Origin: Albugo candida
Lineage: Eukaryota > Oomycota > Peronosporomycetes > Albuginales
NCBI GenBank assembly: GCA_040437565.1
Contig: JBDOQK010000005.1
Coordinates: 1-64,000 of the forward strand
Reading direction: 5' to 3'
DNA length: 64,000 nucleotides
The notes beneath the pieces are model-generated. The model saw nothing but the letters and a program-made list of their open reading frames with translations, did no database searches and was not told the DNA's origin. This document shows, in pieces, positions 47,213 through 60,032 of this stretch (its first letter is position 1; every line of letters starts with the position of its first letter). The translations under genes were made by a program, and so were the position numbers.

Positions 47213-50200
47213 ATGGATCACACAGTGACAGTCGATTATACACGGCTTTTAGGGAATGCAAATGTCAAGGCAAGTAAATTAATTGCCAAGGAAATTATGT
47301 AATAGCTGTAACGATATCAGGTTTTCGTTCGAGCTCGTCCGTGCGCAGACGGTCAGACACCAGCAGAAGATATGTTCCAACGTAATGGCGACTCAAATAT
47401 TGTGATCAAAGTACGTTCATACCCAATATCACGACGCACACTTACAAGTTTTGTTTGAATCAACAGGATATCGATCGAATGCAGTACGGGAATCACGCGT
47501 TCAGCTTTGACAAAGTTGCAGAATTGCTTGACATACACTTTTAAGAGTTGTTGAGGAGAGCGTTTTAGATCCATTGGACAGATACGACGCAATTGGCATT
47601 TTTTGAAAGCGTTGTTGCGCTTGAGATTCTTTGTCGAAAACTCTCTTGTTGATGGGATGCTCTTAGACTAGCAAACATTTGGTCGATTGCGTGTTGAAGG
47701 GTATCAACAGCTGCTGCTTTGCGTATGGGCAAACAGGCTCGGGGAAAACATACAGGTGCCTATTTTGTTGCTTCGATGTGGAGATAGATTGCTGATGCAA
47801 CGTACGTTGTAAGTATTTTTGGGGAGTCAGGCTCAAGGAGCGGTTTACTTCCACGCTCCATTGAATATTTATTTGCCAAACCACAAGCAAAGTCGGTGGT
47901 AAGCTTCATGATTGCAGATGTCTTTTAACTCATAGTATTGTGTCGGGAAGGAAGTGACACTGGCAGTTAGCTTTCTGGAGATTTATTGTGATCGTGTGAG
48001 AGATCTCGCTAGAGAGTATGTGTGGCATAGTTGTCTTAATCGTCCTCGTCTTAGTCACAAGAATGATAGCTATTTGAAAAAGGCACACAGACAAGTCTCT
48101 TATCAGAATTCTAGCACCACAGAGTGGTTTCTACGGCAGGTTAACTATCCAAACACAAAAAGTTTGTGGCAAATTTAATTTTCTGACAATGATGGCAGAT
48201 GAGAAGCTCTGGAGGCTCTATTGGGTACGTGTTACTTCTATCTGAGCCGTGAAGGCTCAAATGATTCTCTCAGACCGATTTTGAGTGGCAATAAAGACGA
48301 TGATTACGATTATGAAAAAGGTATTTCTGTCATCATATAAGCAAGACAGCGCTTGACCGTATCATTACACGCAGCAAACTTCGAGATCCATGAAGATGCA
48401 GAAGGAAACGTGTTTGTCAAAGATTTATCTATTGTGACTGTCACATCGCGGGAGGAAGTGAGAAACGATGCTTTCTTATCAAATTATATAGACAGCCTTC
48501 ATCTCTTACAGGTGGACGCTATTATTCAATCTGGTTTACGATTGCGAGCTACCTACGAAACGAAAATGAATGCAGTGTCCTCCCGATCCCATACAGTCTT
48601 TACTCTACACATCTTCCAGCATTGTAGGGTGGCTTACGACTTTGCAATGCGGCAGTCGCTAAATTCTTTTACGAATTAGTGAAGGACACTGAGGAGATCA
48701 TTTACGGCATGCTGAATATGGTTGATCTCGCGGGGTACGTGATGCCGTCATACAATGACAGGAAGTAAGCGACCAAATTAGTTTCTAGTTCAGAACGGCT
48801 GAAGAAAAGTGAATCCGATGGGCAGAGGCTGAAAGAGGCTTTACATATAAATTCGAGCTTGAGTGCAGTTGGAAAGGTTGTAATGTCTCTGGACCCGGAA
48901 AGTGGATACAACTACATCCCGTATCGAGATTCAAAACTCACTCGACTGCTTCAGAATAGCATTGGTGCAATAAATAGCACGCTATTGTTTGGGATTGAAT
49001 TCATTGGGGCTTCTCGATAGGTGGGAATTCGATCACAATGCTGATCGCGACAATCCATCCGATGAGGGAGCATTACGAGGAGTGTCTAAGCACGCTCCAA
49101 TTCGCAAATCGATGTCGTTCGGTTCAAAATCAAGTAAGTCTGTCAAATCTTAGGCAAATTTTGATGGAAACGTATGCGATCATCGAATGAATAGCCGCGG
49201 GTGAACCACATTAACAGCTCCATCGTTGATAAAGACCGCCGTATTCGTAAATTGAACGAAGAAATCACCTCTTTGCGACGAAAAATTGACCAAATGCGAA
49301 CAGAATCCAGCAGCCGTCTCCTGAAGGCTCTTCATGTGCTTGGCTTTGACGCTCAAGAAGTCACTGAAGCTGGTGAAATCAAATTTGCTGTGCGTATTGT
49401 TTTCTGTGAGCTTCAGTGCCAAGTCTTGCTGACAGAAACGTTACAGGATGGCTCGGTGTTGCATTCTGTATTTGACGACATAGAGAGAGGCAATGCGGAC
49501 AATCAGAATGTCAAGTCGAAGGTGTTACTATCGAACACGCGTCGGGTAAATAGCATCATGCCGGGATTTCATCACAACGGTTTTGTCGCTGTTCTTTTGC
49601 ACGTGCAGCACTTGTATCATATCACTCTTGTTCCATCAGATTTGGCAAAACGAAGCCAAGAACATTTGCAGGAAAAGTATGTCAATGCGAAAAACAATTT
49701 CTCTGCCTTGATTGTACGTCCAAATACCAGAAAACGCTTTAAGACTTTGATTCCAACATGTTGCAAGTAGACGGAGACGACAAAGGAGAAAGAGAAACTG
49801 GGGAAAACAGTGTCAATGCAGAGATCACGCATCAAAGACTTGGAGTGTGTCATTGAACAAAAGCAAAAAGAATTCAGATACGCTTTGATGCACGAAAGGG
49901 CAACATCCCAAAAAGAAATGGCGCAAATTGTAGCCAACAATCAACAGCTCCTCAAGCAATCATCGCAGAACAAACACGTTGTTTACGACTCACATCGAAA
50001 TGATACAAAAAGAATCGATTACAGCGTCCAATTAACGGAGCAAATTGCAAGAATAGAAGCCTCCAAGCAATCTCAGATGGCTTTGCTCCAAGAACAGGTG
50101 ATATCTGCTTGGTGACTGCCTCATCAGAATAATGATGTGCTCTTGGTGCATCAGTGCGATCAGCTTGTGAATAGCAAGAAAATCGAAGCGAAAACGTTGC

Positions 50201-50617
50201 AAAGTCAAATTCGCCAGCTTGAAACTACCCATTCCAGCGAGTTAGAGGTCTCGTTCGTGTGTGTGACTCATGACTTTTGAGATACAGACGTCTGTGTAGA
50301 TGATTCGGATAGACTGTAATGAGTTGTTTGACTATATCGAGAGGCTTGTTGGAGCGTTGCAGCGACTCAGGAGGTGAAGAATCTGGTCTCTAGCATTTAT
50401 CGCCGGCTTACAATGTAACGTTGGCAGTGGAAAACTCGCAACTATCCCAAAAAATATTCTGACCGATGCCAACAAACTGCAGCACATCAAATCTTTGGTA
50501 CTAGGAGCCGTGAATGATCGATTGCTGCACAAAATGAACCTTTTCTCTTTGTCAGGTTCTATTGCACAAGCACTCGACACGAAAAAAATGCTGGCTCAAA
50601 GCAAATTCCAAGGGTAA
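47213..50617 (+). CDS. Kinesin, N-terminal motor, about 20 introns
   Basis: Intact when spliced. Early exons: 47213-47269, 47321-47410, then from 47467. The first intron starts GC (AAG|GCAAGT), a GC-AG intron. Motor pieces in order: VKVFVRARP, AFSFDK, LVDCVLKGINSCCFAYG, the P-loop GQTGSGKT at 47727-47750, GLLPRSIEYLF, VSFLEIYCDRVRDL, the switch I motif NAVSSRSH, the switch II motif NMVDLAGSE (split by a 53-base intron), EALHINSSLSAVGKV, YIPYRDSKLTRLLQNS and QFANRCRSVQNQPRVNHI. Coiled coil follows (about 49.2-50.3 kb). About 20 introns of roughly 42-60 bases lie in 3.4 kb. Plus-end-directed transport is inferred from the N-terminal motor; I cannot assign the subfamily. The last exon is uncertain: a frame to 50,722 (APVRRVRPPG) also looks coding. 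Confidence 0.85.
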
Positions 50618-50796
50618 TAATGCTGAAAGGCCATGTTCTGCTCCAGTAAGACGCGTAAGGCCACCAGGATTTACGTCTTCATTGCGTGGGCGTGTGCGCG
50701 ACCAACTTGTTGATTGAAGAGACCCATGAAGGCTGACGACCACATTTTATGTCCTACTAAGAGTTGTGTGGATGATACCAAGGTCGACCTAAGCGA

Positions 50797-52447
50797 TTAA
50801 CTCTTTAAAATCGTCAACATATCTTCGACTGATGTGATTTTATCAAGTGCTTTGTGGCGTGCTTCTCCACGGCTTTTTTCTTCTCGAAATATCTCTTCCA
50901 CGTCTTTCCATGATACCACTCGATGGGAGGGAGTATGCTCCTGAATCAGTGACATTAGTGAGGATGAAGTTTCTTGAAGGATGATTGGGTATCTATTTTC
51001 TTTGACATCTTCAGAAATGGATGATACTGTTTCTCGAGCATCCACAATGTTAGTGCCAATGATACCAGAAGCACCGCGTTTCACCCATCCAGAGCAGTAC
51101 AGGCCTGGAACTGGAGTGTTTGTCTTGGTATCGACAATGCGACCTTCCGCATGCGATAACGTGCTCGTCTTGGGATTGTAAGGAACATCGCCGAGAGGGA
51201 GCGGAAGATAGCCGATACTGCGAACCAGCAACCCGCAATGTACCTCATTGAAGACGCTCGTTCCGGACGCTTTCTGAGAGAATGAGTTTCCGTGAAGCCT
51301 TGTCTTTTCAATCAGTAAACTACAGAGACTTTCAAGTATTCAGCGGATTGGAATGGAGCGATAGAGCGTACATACCGATTCGATCCGTCTGGCTTTTGTG
51401 AAACTCTCACAGGTGAGCAAAGGAACTTGATGTGAATTTGACGAGGTGCTTTGCTAGCTTCGTCAAAGTTGGATGCAATTTTATCTACATAGAATGGCTA
51501 TATCAGCTGTATACATTTGGCAGCGCGTAGACAATAGTACACATAAGATCGATAATTCTCTTCTTCGCTCGATCTTTCGCGATCTCCTCTTTAGAGCTAT
51601 CTGTCATGCTTTCATCAAGATCCGCTGGATCAATGACACAGGAAACATCAGAGACTTTAGATAGCTCGCGTAATTCCTTGATAGTGAAAGCGGCTTGAGC
51701 AGCGCCACGTCGACCGACTATGTACACTTTATCTATTTGACTGAGTCGCAAGGCTTCCATAGCATGACTTGAGATATCTGTTCTTGCAAGTTCATCCAAA
51801 GGTTTCATAAGAATTCGAGCACAATCCAGTGCGACATTTCCTTGACCAATGATAACTGCTTGCTTTGTATCGAGATTTGGCCTCAGGTCTCGAAAGCTTG
51901 GGTGTCCATTATACCATCCAACAAATGATCTTGCTGAGAATACATTTGATACTTTATCCTCTCCAGGAATGCCCAGCTTTCTATCACCCTCAGCGCCGTA
52001 CGCTAATACGATGATGTTGTACAGCGACTGCAGCTGTGGAATGTAAATATCTTTTCCAACTCGTACGTTCCCATAGAATGTAAATCGGTCGTCGTCAACA
52101 ACATGCTCAAAATCATGAATCACCGATTTGATCTCGGGATGATCGGGAGCCACGCCGTAGCGCACCAGTCCTACTCGGTTCATACACGAAGTTATAACGA
52201 CTCAATGATACGGTGCAAATAACGCACCATAAGGCACTGGAAGAGCCTCAATCATATCCAGTGAAATACTGTTCAGTGCTTTCAGCAAATATTTCGACGT
52301 GTAGAATCCTGCAGGACCTGATCCCACAACACACACACGAATTGCACGATCACTATCTATAGAAGATATTTTTCGATTGAAAAGAACTGAAGTTTGCCGT
52401 ACGCGTCGTGCGTAAAGAGTGCGATGAATAAATCCATGGAGCCGCAT
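50797..52447 (-). CDS. FDXR: NADPH:adrenodoxin (ferredoxin) reductase, mitochondrial
   Basis: Four exons: 52447-52228, 52170-51541, 51484-51376, 51319-50797; introns of 56-57 bases; 493 residues, equal to the usual family length. A basic N-terminal presequence (MRLHGFIHRTLYARRVRQT) is followed by the FAD site VVGSGPAGFYTSKYL, GLVRYGVAPDHPE, the NADP site GQGNVALDCARILM, YIVGRRGAAQAAFT and, in the C-terminal half, LLVRSIGYLPLPL and GLYCSGWVKRGASGIIGTN, all hallmark segments. It transfers electrons from NADPH to mitochondrial ferredoxin for Fe-S cluster and heme A synthesis. Divergent from the myosin gene with 138 bases between starts. Confidence 0.96.
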
Positions 52448-52585
52448 GACGATTGTTATTGTAATTCTCTGAATGTTGCTGGTTAGATTTGTAGCTAATT
52501 GAGATCTCACTGAATCTTTTTTACATCCTCCGTACCTCACCTGCAAATCAGTTGTGCTGCCCCCTTTTTCGTACGCGGAGAAAGA
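52448..52585. promoter_or_regulatory. 138-base divergent promoter region
   Basis: Lies between the start codons of FDXR (minus) and the myosin (plus), so it should contain both promoters. No clear shared motif. Confidence 0.5.
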
Positions 52586-55500
52586 ATGGCGAGTGCGTTG
52601 GAAATGGTGCCCGGGCTAAAATGCTACGTTCCGGACAACGATGATATTTGGCTGGAAGCCGAAATCGTAAAGGAAGAGAACGATGGAAAATCACGTAAGA
52701 TTTTTGCTAAAGTATTGCTGCCAGATGGAACGGCTGCAGATCGTGTCGTGGATCTCGAAGACAAAAAAATGAAGGCGATTCTTGCATCACAGCAACTGAC
52801 GTCCTTACCGTATCAAAATGAGATGCCAACTGCGTTCGGTGTGGAAGATATGATCACGCTGAATTACCTCCATGAACCAGCCATCTTGTTCAATATCAAG
52901 GCACGATTTCTCAAGAAGCTTCCTTATACATACACCGGAGATATCTGTATTGCTGTGAACCCGTACCAGTGGCTTCCTGAATTGTATGAAGAAGAACAGC
53001 ATTTACGTTATTTGAATCAGCCAAAAGAAGAGCTTCCACCGCATGTGTATGCGACCTCAGTTGCTGCTTATGACAATATGATGCGAAATAGAAAGAATCA
53101 ATCGATTTTGGTGAGTGGAGAATCAGGAGCAGGGAAGACAGAAACGACCAAGATTCTTATGAATCATCTGGCAACTATCGCTGGAGGACTGAATAATTCC
53201 ACTATCAAAAAGATTATTGAAGTCAATCCGCTTTTAGAGTCATTTGGGAATGCCAAAACAGTCAGAAATGATAACAGTAGTCGATTCGGTAAATTCACAC
53301 AGTTACAATTTGACAAGAAAGGAACACTGGTCGGGGCCAAGTGTCGAACGTATCTTCTCGAGAAGACAAGAGTTATACATCATGAAGCTCCGGAGAGAAA
53401 TTATCATATATTCTACCAGGTAAGCCCCTTCAGGATGACTATCACATTCTCTATTTATTGTTCCATTGTAGCTTTTAGAGTCTGGAGATATTGCTCAGCA
53501 ATTGGCTCTTGAATCGTCCAAAATTTATCGATATACAGGCAGCAATGATACCGCTAGTATCGAAGGCATTACGAATGCAAATCATTTTCTGAGAACGAAA
53601 AGCGCTTTGAGTCTTATCGGAATGGATGAACAGAGTCAAATCGTTCTATTTGAGGTCTTAGCAGGGATCTTACACTTGGGCCAAATTGATCTGATTTCAG
53701 ATCCAACTGATGATGAGAAATCTCTCATCACTAGCGAAGATGAAGGAGCAACCGCGACTACGAAGCTTCTTGGGGTTACATGGGAACAGCTAGAGACTGC
53801 ATTATGCTCTCGGACGATGAGAGCTGTCAATGACGTCTATAGCGTCCCACTTCGTAAAGACCAAGCCATGGATTGCCGTGACGCACTCGCCAAAGCCATC
53901 TACTCCAACATATTTGACTGGCTTGTGAAATCGATCAATCAGTCTCTCTCCAATGACGCGAATATGAACAACCACGTTGGCGTATTGGATATTTTTGGTT
54001 TCGAACATTTCAAACACAATTCTTTCGAACAATTTTGTATCAATTACGCAAATGAAAAATTGCAGCAGAAATTCACGCAGGATGTCTTTAAAACCGTTCA
54101 GATTGAATATGAAGAAGAAGGGATTGTATGGGATCACATCGAGTACGTTGACAATCAGGACGTGTTGACAGTCATAGAAGAGAAAATGGGTATTATATCT
54201 CTCTTGAATGAAGAATTAATGCGTCCAAAGGGTAATGAAGAATCCTTCATGTCCAAGGTCGTATCCCTACACAAAGAGGACATGAGTCATGTGATTGAGT
54301 TCCCGCGAACATCACGCACACAATTTCTAATCCGACATTATGCGGCTCCCGTTCTCTACGAATCGGTTGGGTTTCTCGAAAAACATAAGGACGCCTTGCT
54401 CCCTGACTTATCCGAGCTCATGCGTGGTTCCTCGAAACCATTTCTATGTGAGCTATTCAAACCAATTGAAAGTGATAAATCAGCTCAGTCAGGTCGTAAA
54501 CGTGGCGGAGGAGCCTTGACACTGACTACGGTTGGAACACAATTCAAAGAAAGCCTCAAAGAGCTCATGACAACGATCCAGTCGACCAATGTGCATTATG
54601 TGAGGTGTATAAAGCCCAATGCGATTAAAAGCTCAACAACTTTGAATCATGAAATGGTTGTTTCTCAGTTGAGATGTGCAGGAGTCATTGAAGCCATTCG
54701 TATATCTCGTGCAGCGTATCCGAATCGTCTTCAGCATGAAGATATTCTTGACAAATTCTGGCTGTTTGTTCCTGAAGGAGGAAATACCGCAAAGGAGCGA
54801 TGCAGTCTTTTAATGAAACATCTCGAACTCCGTACACCTGAGCAGTATCAAATGGGAAAGAGTAGAGTTTACTTCCAACTCGGCGTACTCGAAGAATTGG
54901 AAGATAGGCGTAAGAAATTTCTCGACCAGAAGGCCATCAAACTTCAAGCAATTATGAAGTGCTTTACGCAACGATTAAAGTATCTCCGCCAATTAGAAGC
55001 AATTGTGAAGCTCCAAGTACGTTTGAAATTCGAATCCGAGTGGTGGGGCTTCATTTCATTCTCGCGTTTTTGTAGTCTGTGATTCGATGTGTCATTGCTA
55101 TGAGGCGTTATACGATCGTTCTTCGAGGCTTTACTCGTCTCCAAGCTCGATGGCGAGGTATCCAAGCGCGCAGACTTGCGACTATGATGATGCGAGATAA
55201 ACGAGCGATTGCAATTCAGCGAAATGTTCGAGGCTACTCCAAACGGTACTCCTATAAGTGTGCTCGAATGTCGTTTGCTGACGCTGTTACATGTCTACAG
55301 ACGACAGTATCGTTTGCAGCGGAAGAATGCAATTCGCTTGCAATCCTGGACACGTATGAAACTACAGCATTCAAAGTATCTTGTGGCCTTGAAGGAGCAG
55401 AAATTACAAGCGGATATGGTGTATCAGGTAAAGCTTCTCAAAGAGCGATTAATGGAAGAACAACAGCGGAATGCTAAATTGGAACAAGAGAAGGAGGAGA

Positions 55501-56612
55501 AGAGTTTGATTGCCGCAGCTGTAGTAACTCAAACGACAGATGTGAAGCATATCGACCAAGCTCGCGCAGAAACGTCGAATGAAGTGATGGCGGATGCTGG
55601 CGGTATGATCGAAGTCTTACAAGGCGAAAATCTCAAACTTCGGAAAGAAAAAGAGGAAATGAAAAACAAAATCTCATCTTTGAAATCAAAACTCGACAAA
55701 GAAAAAAGCGAAAAAGAAATGTCGTCTGCTGGGTATCACGTCAAATTTCGTCAACTTGAGGACAGCGTACGTTTATGCATCGCATTGCTTGTATTCCGTC
55801 ATGTTGCATGTCCGCTGTAGGCCCGCGAGAAGGACAAACGAATTGAGCAATTGGAAGGCGATAACGTTAAATTGAAGGATCAAGTCGCTGATTTGATGAA
55901 GAAAGCTGGCCTGAATAAGAATGATGCGTCCATACAAAAACGGTCCTTGTTCCGGACACTTGGCTCCAAAAAAGACGACAAAAAATCAGAAATTTTGTAT
56001 AATTCGCTCACTGGAACAAATGATATCGATGAAAAAGATTCAGACGCACGCAATGGTGAACGTACGTTTCCCAAATTACCGACTATGAAGATGACGAAAA
56101 AGTTCTGGGGTGGTTCTGCTAAAATGAAAGCTGAGGACGAATTTCATAATTCCAGTAATGATGACAGTCCACGATCCACAGCAGCATCGAGTCAAAATGA
56201 CTCGGCCGTCGGTCGTCAGACAATTGTGAAGAGTATGGAGGTGATGTCGACATTGAAGGGCCGAATGACGGCCATGTACAATGCGAACACGCGTCGCTCC
56301 TCGATAACTGACGACATGCAGCCGGTCACTACAAATGGAACAAATGCATCAGTCCCTGGAAACGGCACAAAGGACAAAATGAGTCGTTTAAAACCGGAAA
56401 GAAAAGCTCACGAATCATTCAATTTGGATGCTCTGCCTGAACAACCGCTTCCTATCGGATGGGAAGCGAAATTGTCACGTTCAAGCGGTCGTGTGTATTA
56501 TGTGAATCGCAAGCTTGGGAAATCTCAATTCGAGCGACCGACAATTGCATCGCTTAAGGCACAAAGGCTGGCACGTCAGAAAACAGCAATGGAGCAAGAA
56601 ACCACTGATTAA
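52586..56612 (+). CDS. Unconventional myosin with C-terminal WW domain
   Basis: Five exons: 52586-53419, 53472-55016, 55076-55245, 55301-55766, 55821-56612; introns of 52-59 bases; 1268 residues. A short SH3-like N-terminus precedes the motor: P-loop GESGAGKT at residues 178-185, switch [11 protein letters not shown], switch [10 protein letters not shown], actin-binding region HYVRCIKPN. Several IQ-type repeats then follow (about 800-880, e.g. [23 protein letters not shown]), then coiled coil ([15 protein letters not shown]), a Ser/Asn-rich linker and a WW domain at about 1214-1246 ([20 protein letters not shown]). The WW second tryptophan is Phe (SQFERP), as in some natural WW domains. Oomycetes have lineage-specific myosins with added protein-interaction domains; I cannot give the class number. 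Proline-rich partners are likely cargo adaptors. Confidence 0.95.
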
Positions 56613-56725
56613 TACATATTGAACCAAATTGAATGGAATTTCGTAATAGATATCAAATTAAAAAGCATACTTTCAACTCTTTACTCCATTCGATTTGCTA
56701 CTCCGCAATCCCAATCTCCACGTAT

Positions 56726-58463
56726 TCATTCAAGACCCGACATGCAAATAAACTTTGTTTCCAGGTACTCTTCCTACAAAAACAAGCGTGCATAAGCCAG
56801 AATCAGAGAAAAGGCTATACATTAGGCGTACCAGTCCGAGAGTAGAGCCTTCACGGCCGAGACCAGACTGCTTGACTCCTCCGAATGGAGCCTGCACATT
56901 TGAAATGAGACCTGTATTCACGCCGACCATACCGCATTCCAATGACTTGGCTACTCTCCACACACGTTTGAGATTCTGTGAGTAAAAGTATCCCGCCAGC
57001 CCGAATTCGGTCGAGTTGGCCATTTCAACAACTTGTTCTTCAGTTTTGAATTTGAATAAAGGTACGACAGGGCCAAATATCTCCTCGGAGGCAATACGCA
57101 TATCCGCAGTCAAATTCTCAATAACTGTCGGATGATAATAATTCGAACCAAATGAGGCGGCCACACTGCCTCCAGTAAGTACTTTTGCGCCTTTGGAAAG
57201 CGCATCGCTCACCAGTTCAGAAGTTTTCTTCAAAGCAGCGGAACTGATCAATGGCCCCAGCTTCACGCTAGAATCAAGGGGATTTCCCATTTTCAGTTTG
57301 ATAACTTGCTCGATGAGTTTTTGTGCAAACGTGTCATACACATCTTCCTGTACGAAGACGCGATTGCTGCATACACATGTCTGCCCTGTGTTTCGGAACT
57401 TTGACTGAACGAGACCTTCGATGGCTTGATCAAGGTCAGCATCCTCAAAAACAATAAATGGAGCATTTCCACCAAGCTCTAATGACAGTCGTTTGACATT
57501 AGACGCTGATTGCTGCATGAGTAATTTCCCGACTCGGGTCGATCCGGTGAAAGAAAGCTTTCTAATATCATCGTGTGTGGCCAGAATACTTCCAACCTCG
57601 GATGCATTGTCGTGCGATGTTGGTAGAATGTTGATTACTCCGGGTGGAATCCCGACATCATTAGCCAGTTTTGCTAGAGCCATTGCTGAAAGAGGTGTTT
57701 CAGCTGCTGGCTTTACAATAACACAGCAACCAGCAGCCAAGCCCGGGCCTATTTTTCGTGTAATCATTGCGAGTGGGAAGTTCCATGGAGTGATAATTGC
57801 ACAAATGCCGACGGGTTCTTTAACGACCAGCATCTGCTGACCCGTGAGCGTTGGTGGTACTACAAATCCGGCCGATCGCATACATTCATGCGCATAAAAC
57901 TCAATAAATCCAGCAGCATAGGCGACCTCTCCTTTGGATTCTTCGATGGGTTTGCCACATTCCATCGCGCAAATTGTCGCGAGATCGTTTGCGTTCTCTT
58001 TGATGGCTGTAAACCATTTCTTCAGCAACTTTGATCGGATCTACGACAGAAATTAGTAGCAGCTGATTCTTTATACTATTTGAGACTTACAGTTGGCAAA
58101 GTCTTTTTCCATGTCTCTTGAGCTGCTTTGGCTGCCTGTATAGCGGCTTCCACTTCTTTTTTCCGTGAGGACGTCACACTCGCAATTTCTTTAGTGGTCG
58201 CCGGATCTGATGACGCAGAATCACCGTCAGATTTCGACTATTATTTCGAATTATTTCTGACCGATAACAGCGAAGGAGTTGTCACTCGAAATCCAATGGC
58301 CATTTATAAATGCCTTTGTTTGCAGCAATTGCTGATTTTCTAATCGTTGCCAATGCATTGTGGAGAAAGCACGTTTGCGGAGAGATGTACGATAAACCAA
58401 GTGCCTGATCTAAGAGACAATACAAAGAATCATTCCAAGAGCGGAGAAATTCGAACAAACCAT
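56726..58463 (-). CDS. ALDH5A1: Succinate-semialdehyde dehydrogenase, mitochondrial
   Basis: Exons: 58463-58461 (ATG alone), 58409-58262, 58206-58091, 58040-56832, 56773-56726; introns of 50-58 bases; 507 residues. The spliced start reads MIRHLVYRTSLRKRAFSTM, an ideal mitochondrial presequence, then KAFINGHWISS. ALDH signatures: ITPWNFPLAMITRK, LSFTGSTRVGKLL, the catalytic Glu in SLELGGNAP, the catalytic Cys in NTGQTCVCSNR and EEIFGPVVPLF. The CxC after GQT and the C-terminal EYLETKFICMSG favour succinate-semialdehyde dehydrogenase. It oxidises succinate semialdehyde to succinate in the GABA shunt. Reading through the last intron gives a false longer tail. If the ATG-only exon is wrong, the start is the ATG at 58,356-58,358. 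Confidence 0.93.
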
Positions 58464-58581
58464 TTTCGGCTTGGAAAGCGTGTTGCAGGAATGTAAGATT
58501 AGAATAAGTTATCTCTTAGCCGATTTGTGTCATTTTGTCGCAGTGATCAAATGGTGCAAATAGTTTGATACTGTTTCATAG

Positions 58582-60032
58582 TTATGCTAATAAGGAGTCG
58601 AAATCAGGCGTGACAATCAGATGACGCGCGACAGAGCCTAAAATGAATAACTGATTTGATTCTGGATCAATGGAGTAGACGTCCTCGCAGAAAGTTGGCG
58701 TCTGCGCCATAGACACATCGAAAGCTTTATCGTCCAGCATCAAAACTGTCCTCCCTGATTTTCGTATACAGAGCTATTGAATTTGATGAGAATAAGACAC
58801 ATTTGAAGCAGTAAAATAGTGAGATATCAAACCTTTCCAATGTATCCGCCAGGAGCTCGATGTAAAGATTGGTCAAACGGCAAGCTCTCATCTCTGAAGA
58901 GTAGAACGTTGGTAAGTGATTTGGATGGAAAAAGTAAAAGTACGTTTGTGGTTCTGTGCGTTTTTCCATTGGCTCCTTTTTTTTATCAGCCTTTGCAGCT
59001 GAGCTCGACGACTCGATTTTAAATGGATTTCCTGCTTCATCCATTTTCTCCTCGCTTTCTACGACTTCTTTTTTAACATTAGCGACCCGCTTCGCTTTAG
59101 CCAGTGGAAGTGTTGTTGGGAGCTGAAAGAAAATTATTGAGTCGTCCATCAACGGCTGTGTGTCTTCACTCTATCATTTAGCCCGCCGTATGAGAAATGA
59201 ATGAAAATCGTAGTTTCTGCATATACCGAATGCGAGAAAAGTTCTCCCACGTTTTGAGGCTCAGGCCCACGTCCAAATGGAAGTATCATTGGCTCTAAAG
59301 GAGATTTTACTACAGGAGGCCACTACCATAATGGATCGAGGTTTAATGAGCTACATGATTACCAAAGATTGAAAACACCTGTATTTGCGTAGGTTCTTGC
59401 TCGTCGGCAGCTCGTTCAGACTCGATCCTGTCATCCAATACACTGATACCGAATCCATCAGCGGCGGCAACAGCCGCTCTTTGACTTGGCGCTGAGCTCC
59501 CCCCACTATCAAAGGAGGATCCACCAGCAAGCGTCCCAACAAATGCGACCTTTGCAAATGCTTTAGAAAGAACTCATTTTCCCGTAAAAAGCTTACTTTT
59601 CCTGTTGGGAGGTTTCCACGTCCACGATTAGAGGTACGACCACCACGTCCCTTATCTCCTATGTCTCCTCTTCCACGGACTCGATGGGACAAAGATGGAA
59701 GGAGACCAACACGCGGAGGTCTTCGCTCAGTACTTTGCCGACTTGTGACACTCTCATTCTCAGTTTTGACAACAGGCGGAGCAGTCCGCCGAGGAGCAGC
59801 TCTTGGTGTAAACTGTACACATTAAAGAAGCATTCAGTAACAATACAATTTGGTAGACGAGAAGCACACTCGTGGTCTCCTGTTGCCGCCGCTATTGGCA
59901 TCTCCTGTACGGTTTCCTGGCGCTCGTAAGGTTCTAGCAGCTGTGGTTAGTTATTTGCATTGTTTGTACTCCAACGTACGTTAGTCGCGTCTGCGCCACA
60001 TTTTTCCTATCATTTGTGCTGCCACCACTCAT
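58582..60032 (-). CDS. POLR3D: RNA polymerase III subunit RPC4 (Rpc53)
   Basis: Eight exons: 60032-59980, 59933-59870, 59812-59597, 59549-59379, 59322-59227, 59122-58944, 58893-58833, 58773-58582; 343 residues. The N-terminus is basic and disordered (TRLTTLRAPG, FTPRAAPRR, HRVRGRGDIGDKGRGGR). The middle has WPPVVKSPLEPMILPFGRG and LPTTLP. The C-terminal domain starts near GGYIGKL-CIRKSGRTVL and ends ILGSVARHLIVTPDFDSLLA, matching the RPC4 family end ('GKLxIRKSGRVxLxLG...LVCSPDFESLL'). RPC4 pairs with RPC5 near the lobe and is used in termination and reinitiation. No single long frame exists, so automatic calls would probably split it. It is 59 bases from the divergent coiled-coil gene. Confidence 0.88.

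Noticed and set aside
47213-50617. Kinesin as a pseudogene
   Set aside because: Stops in raw frames all fall inside segments with good GT/GC-AG boundaries, and splicing restores every motor motif in frame.
56726-56831. Longer C-terminus of the aldehyde dehydrogenase (frame reading RLMYSLFSDSG)
   Set aside because: That frame reads through a GTACGC...TTGTAG intron; removing it gives the family-typical EYLETKF end.
58727-59692. Separate small genes on the minus strand
   Set aside because: They are exons of one RPC4 gene whose junction phases all agree.
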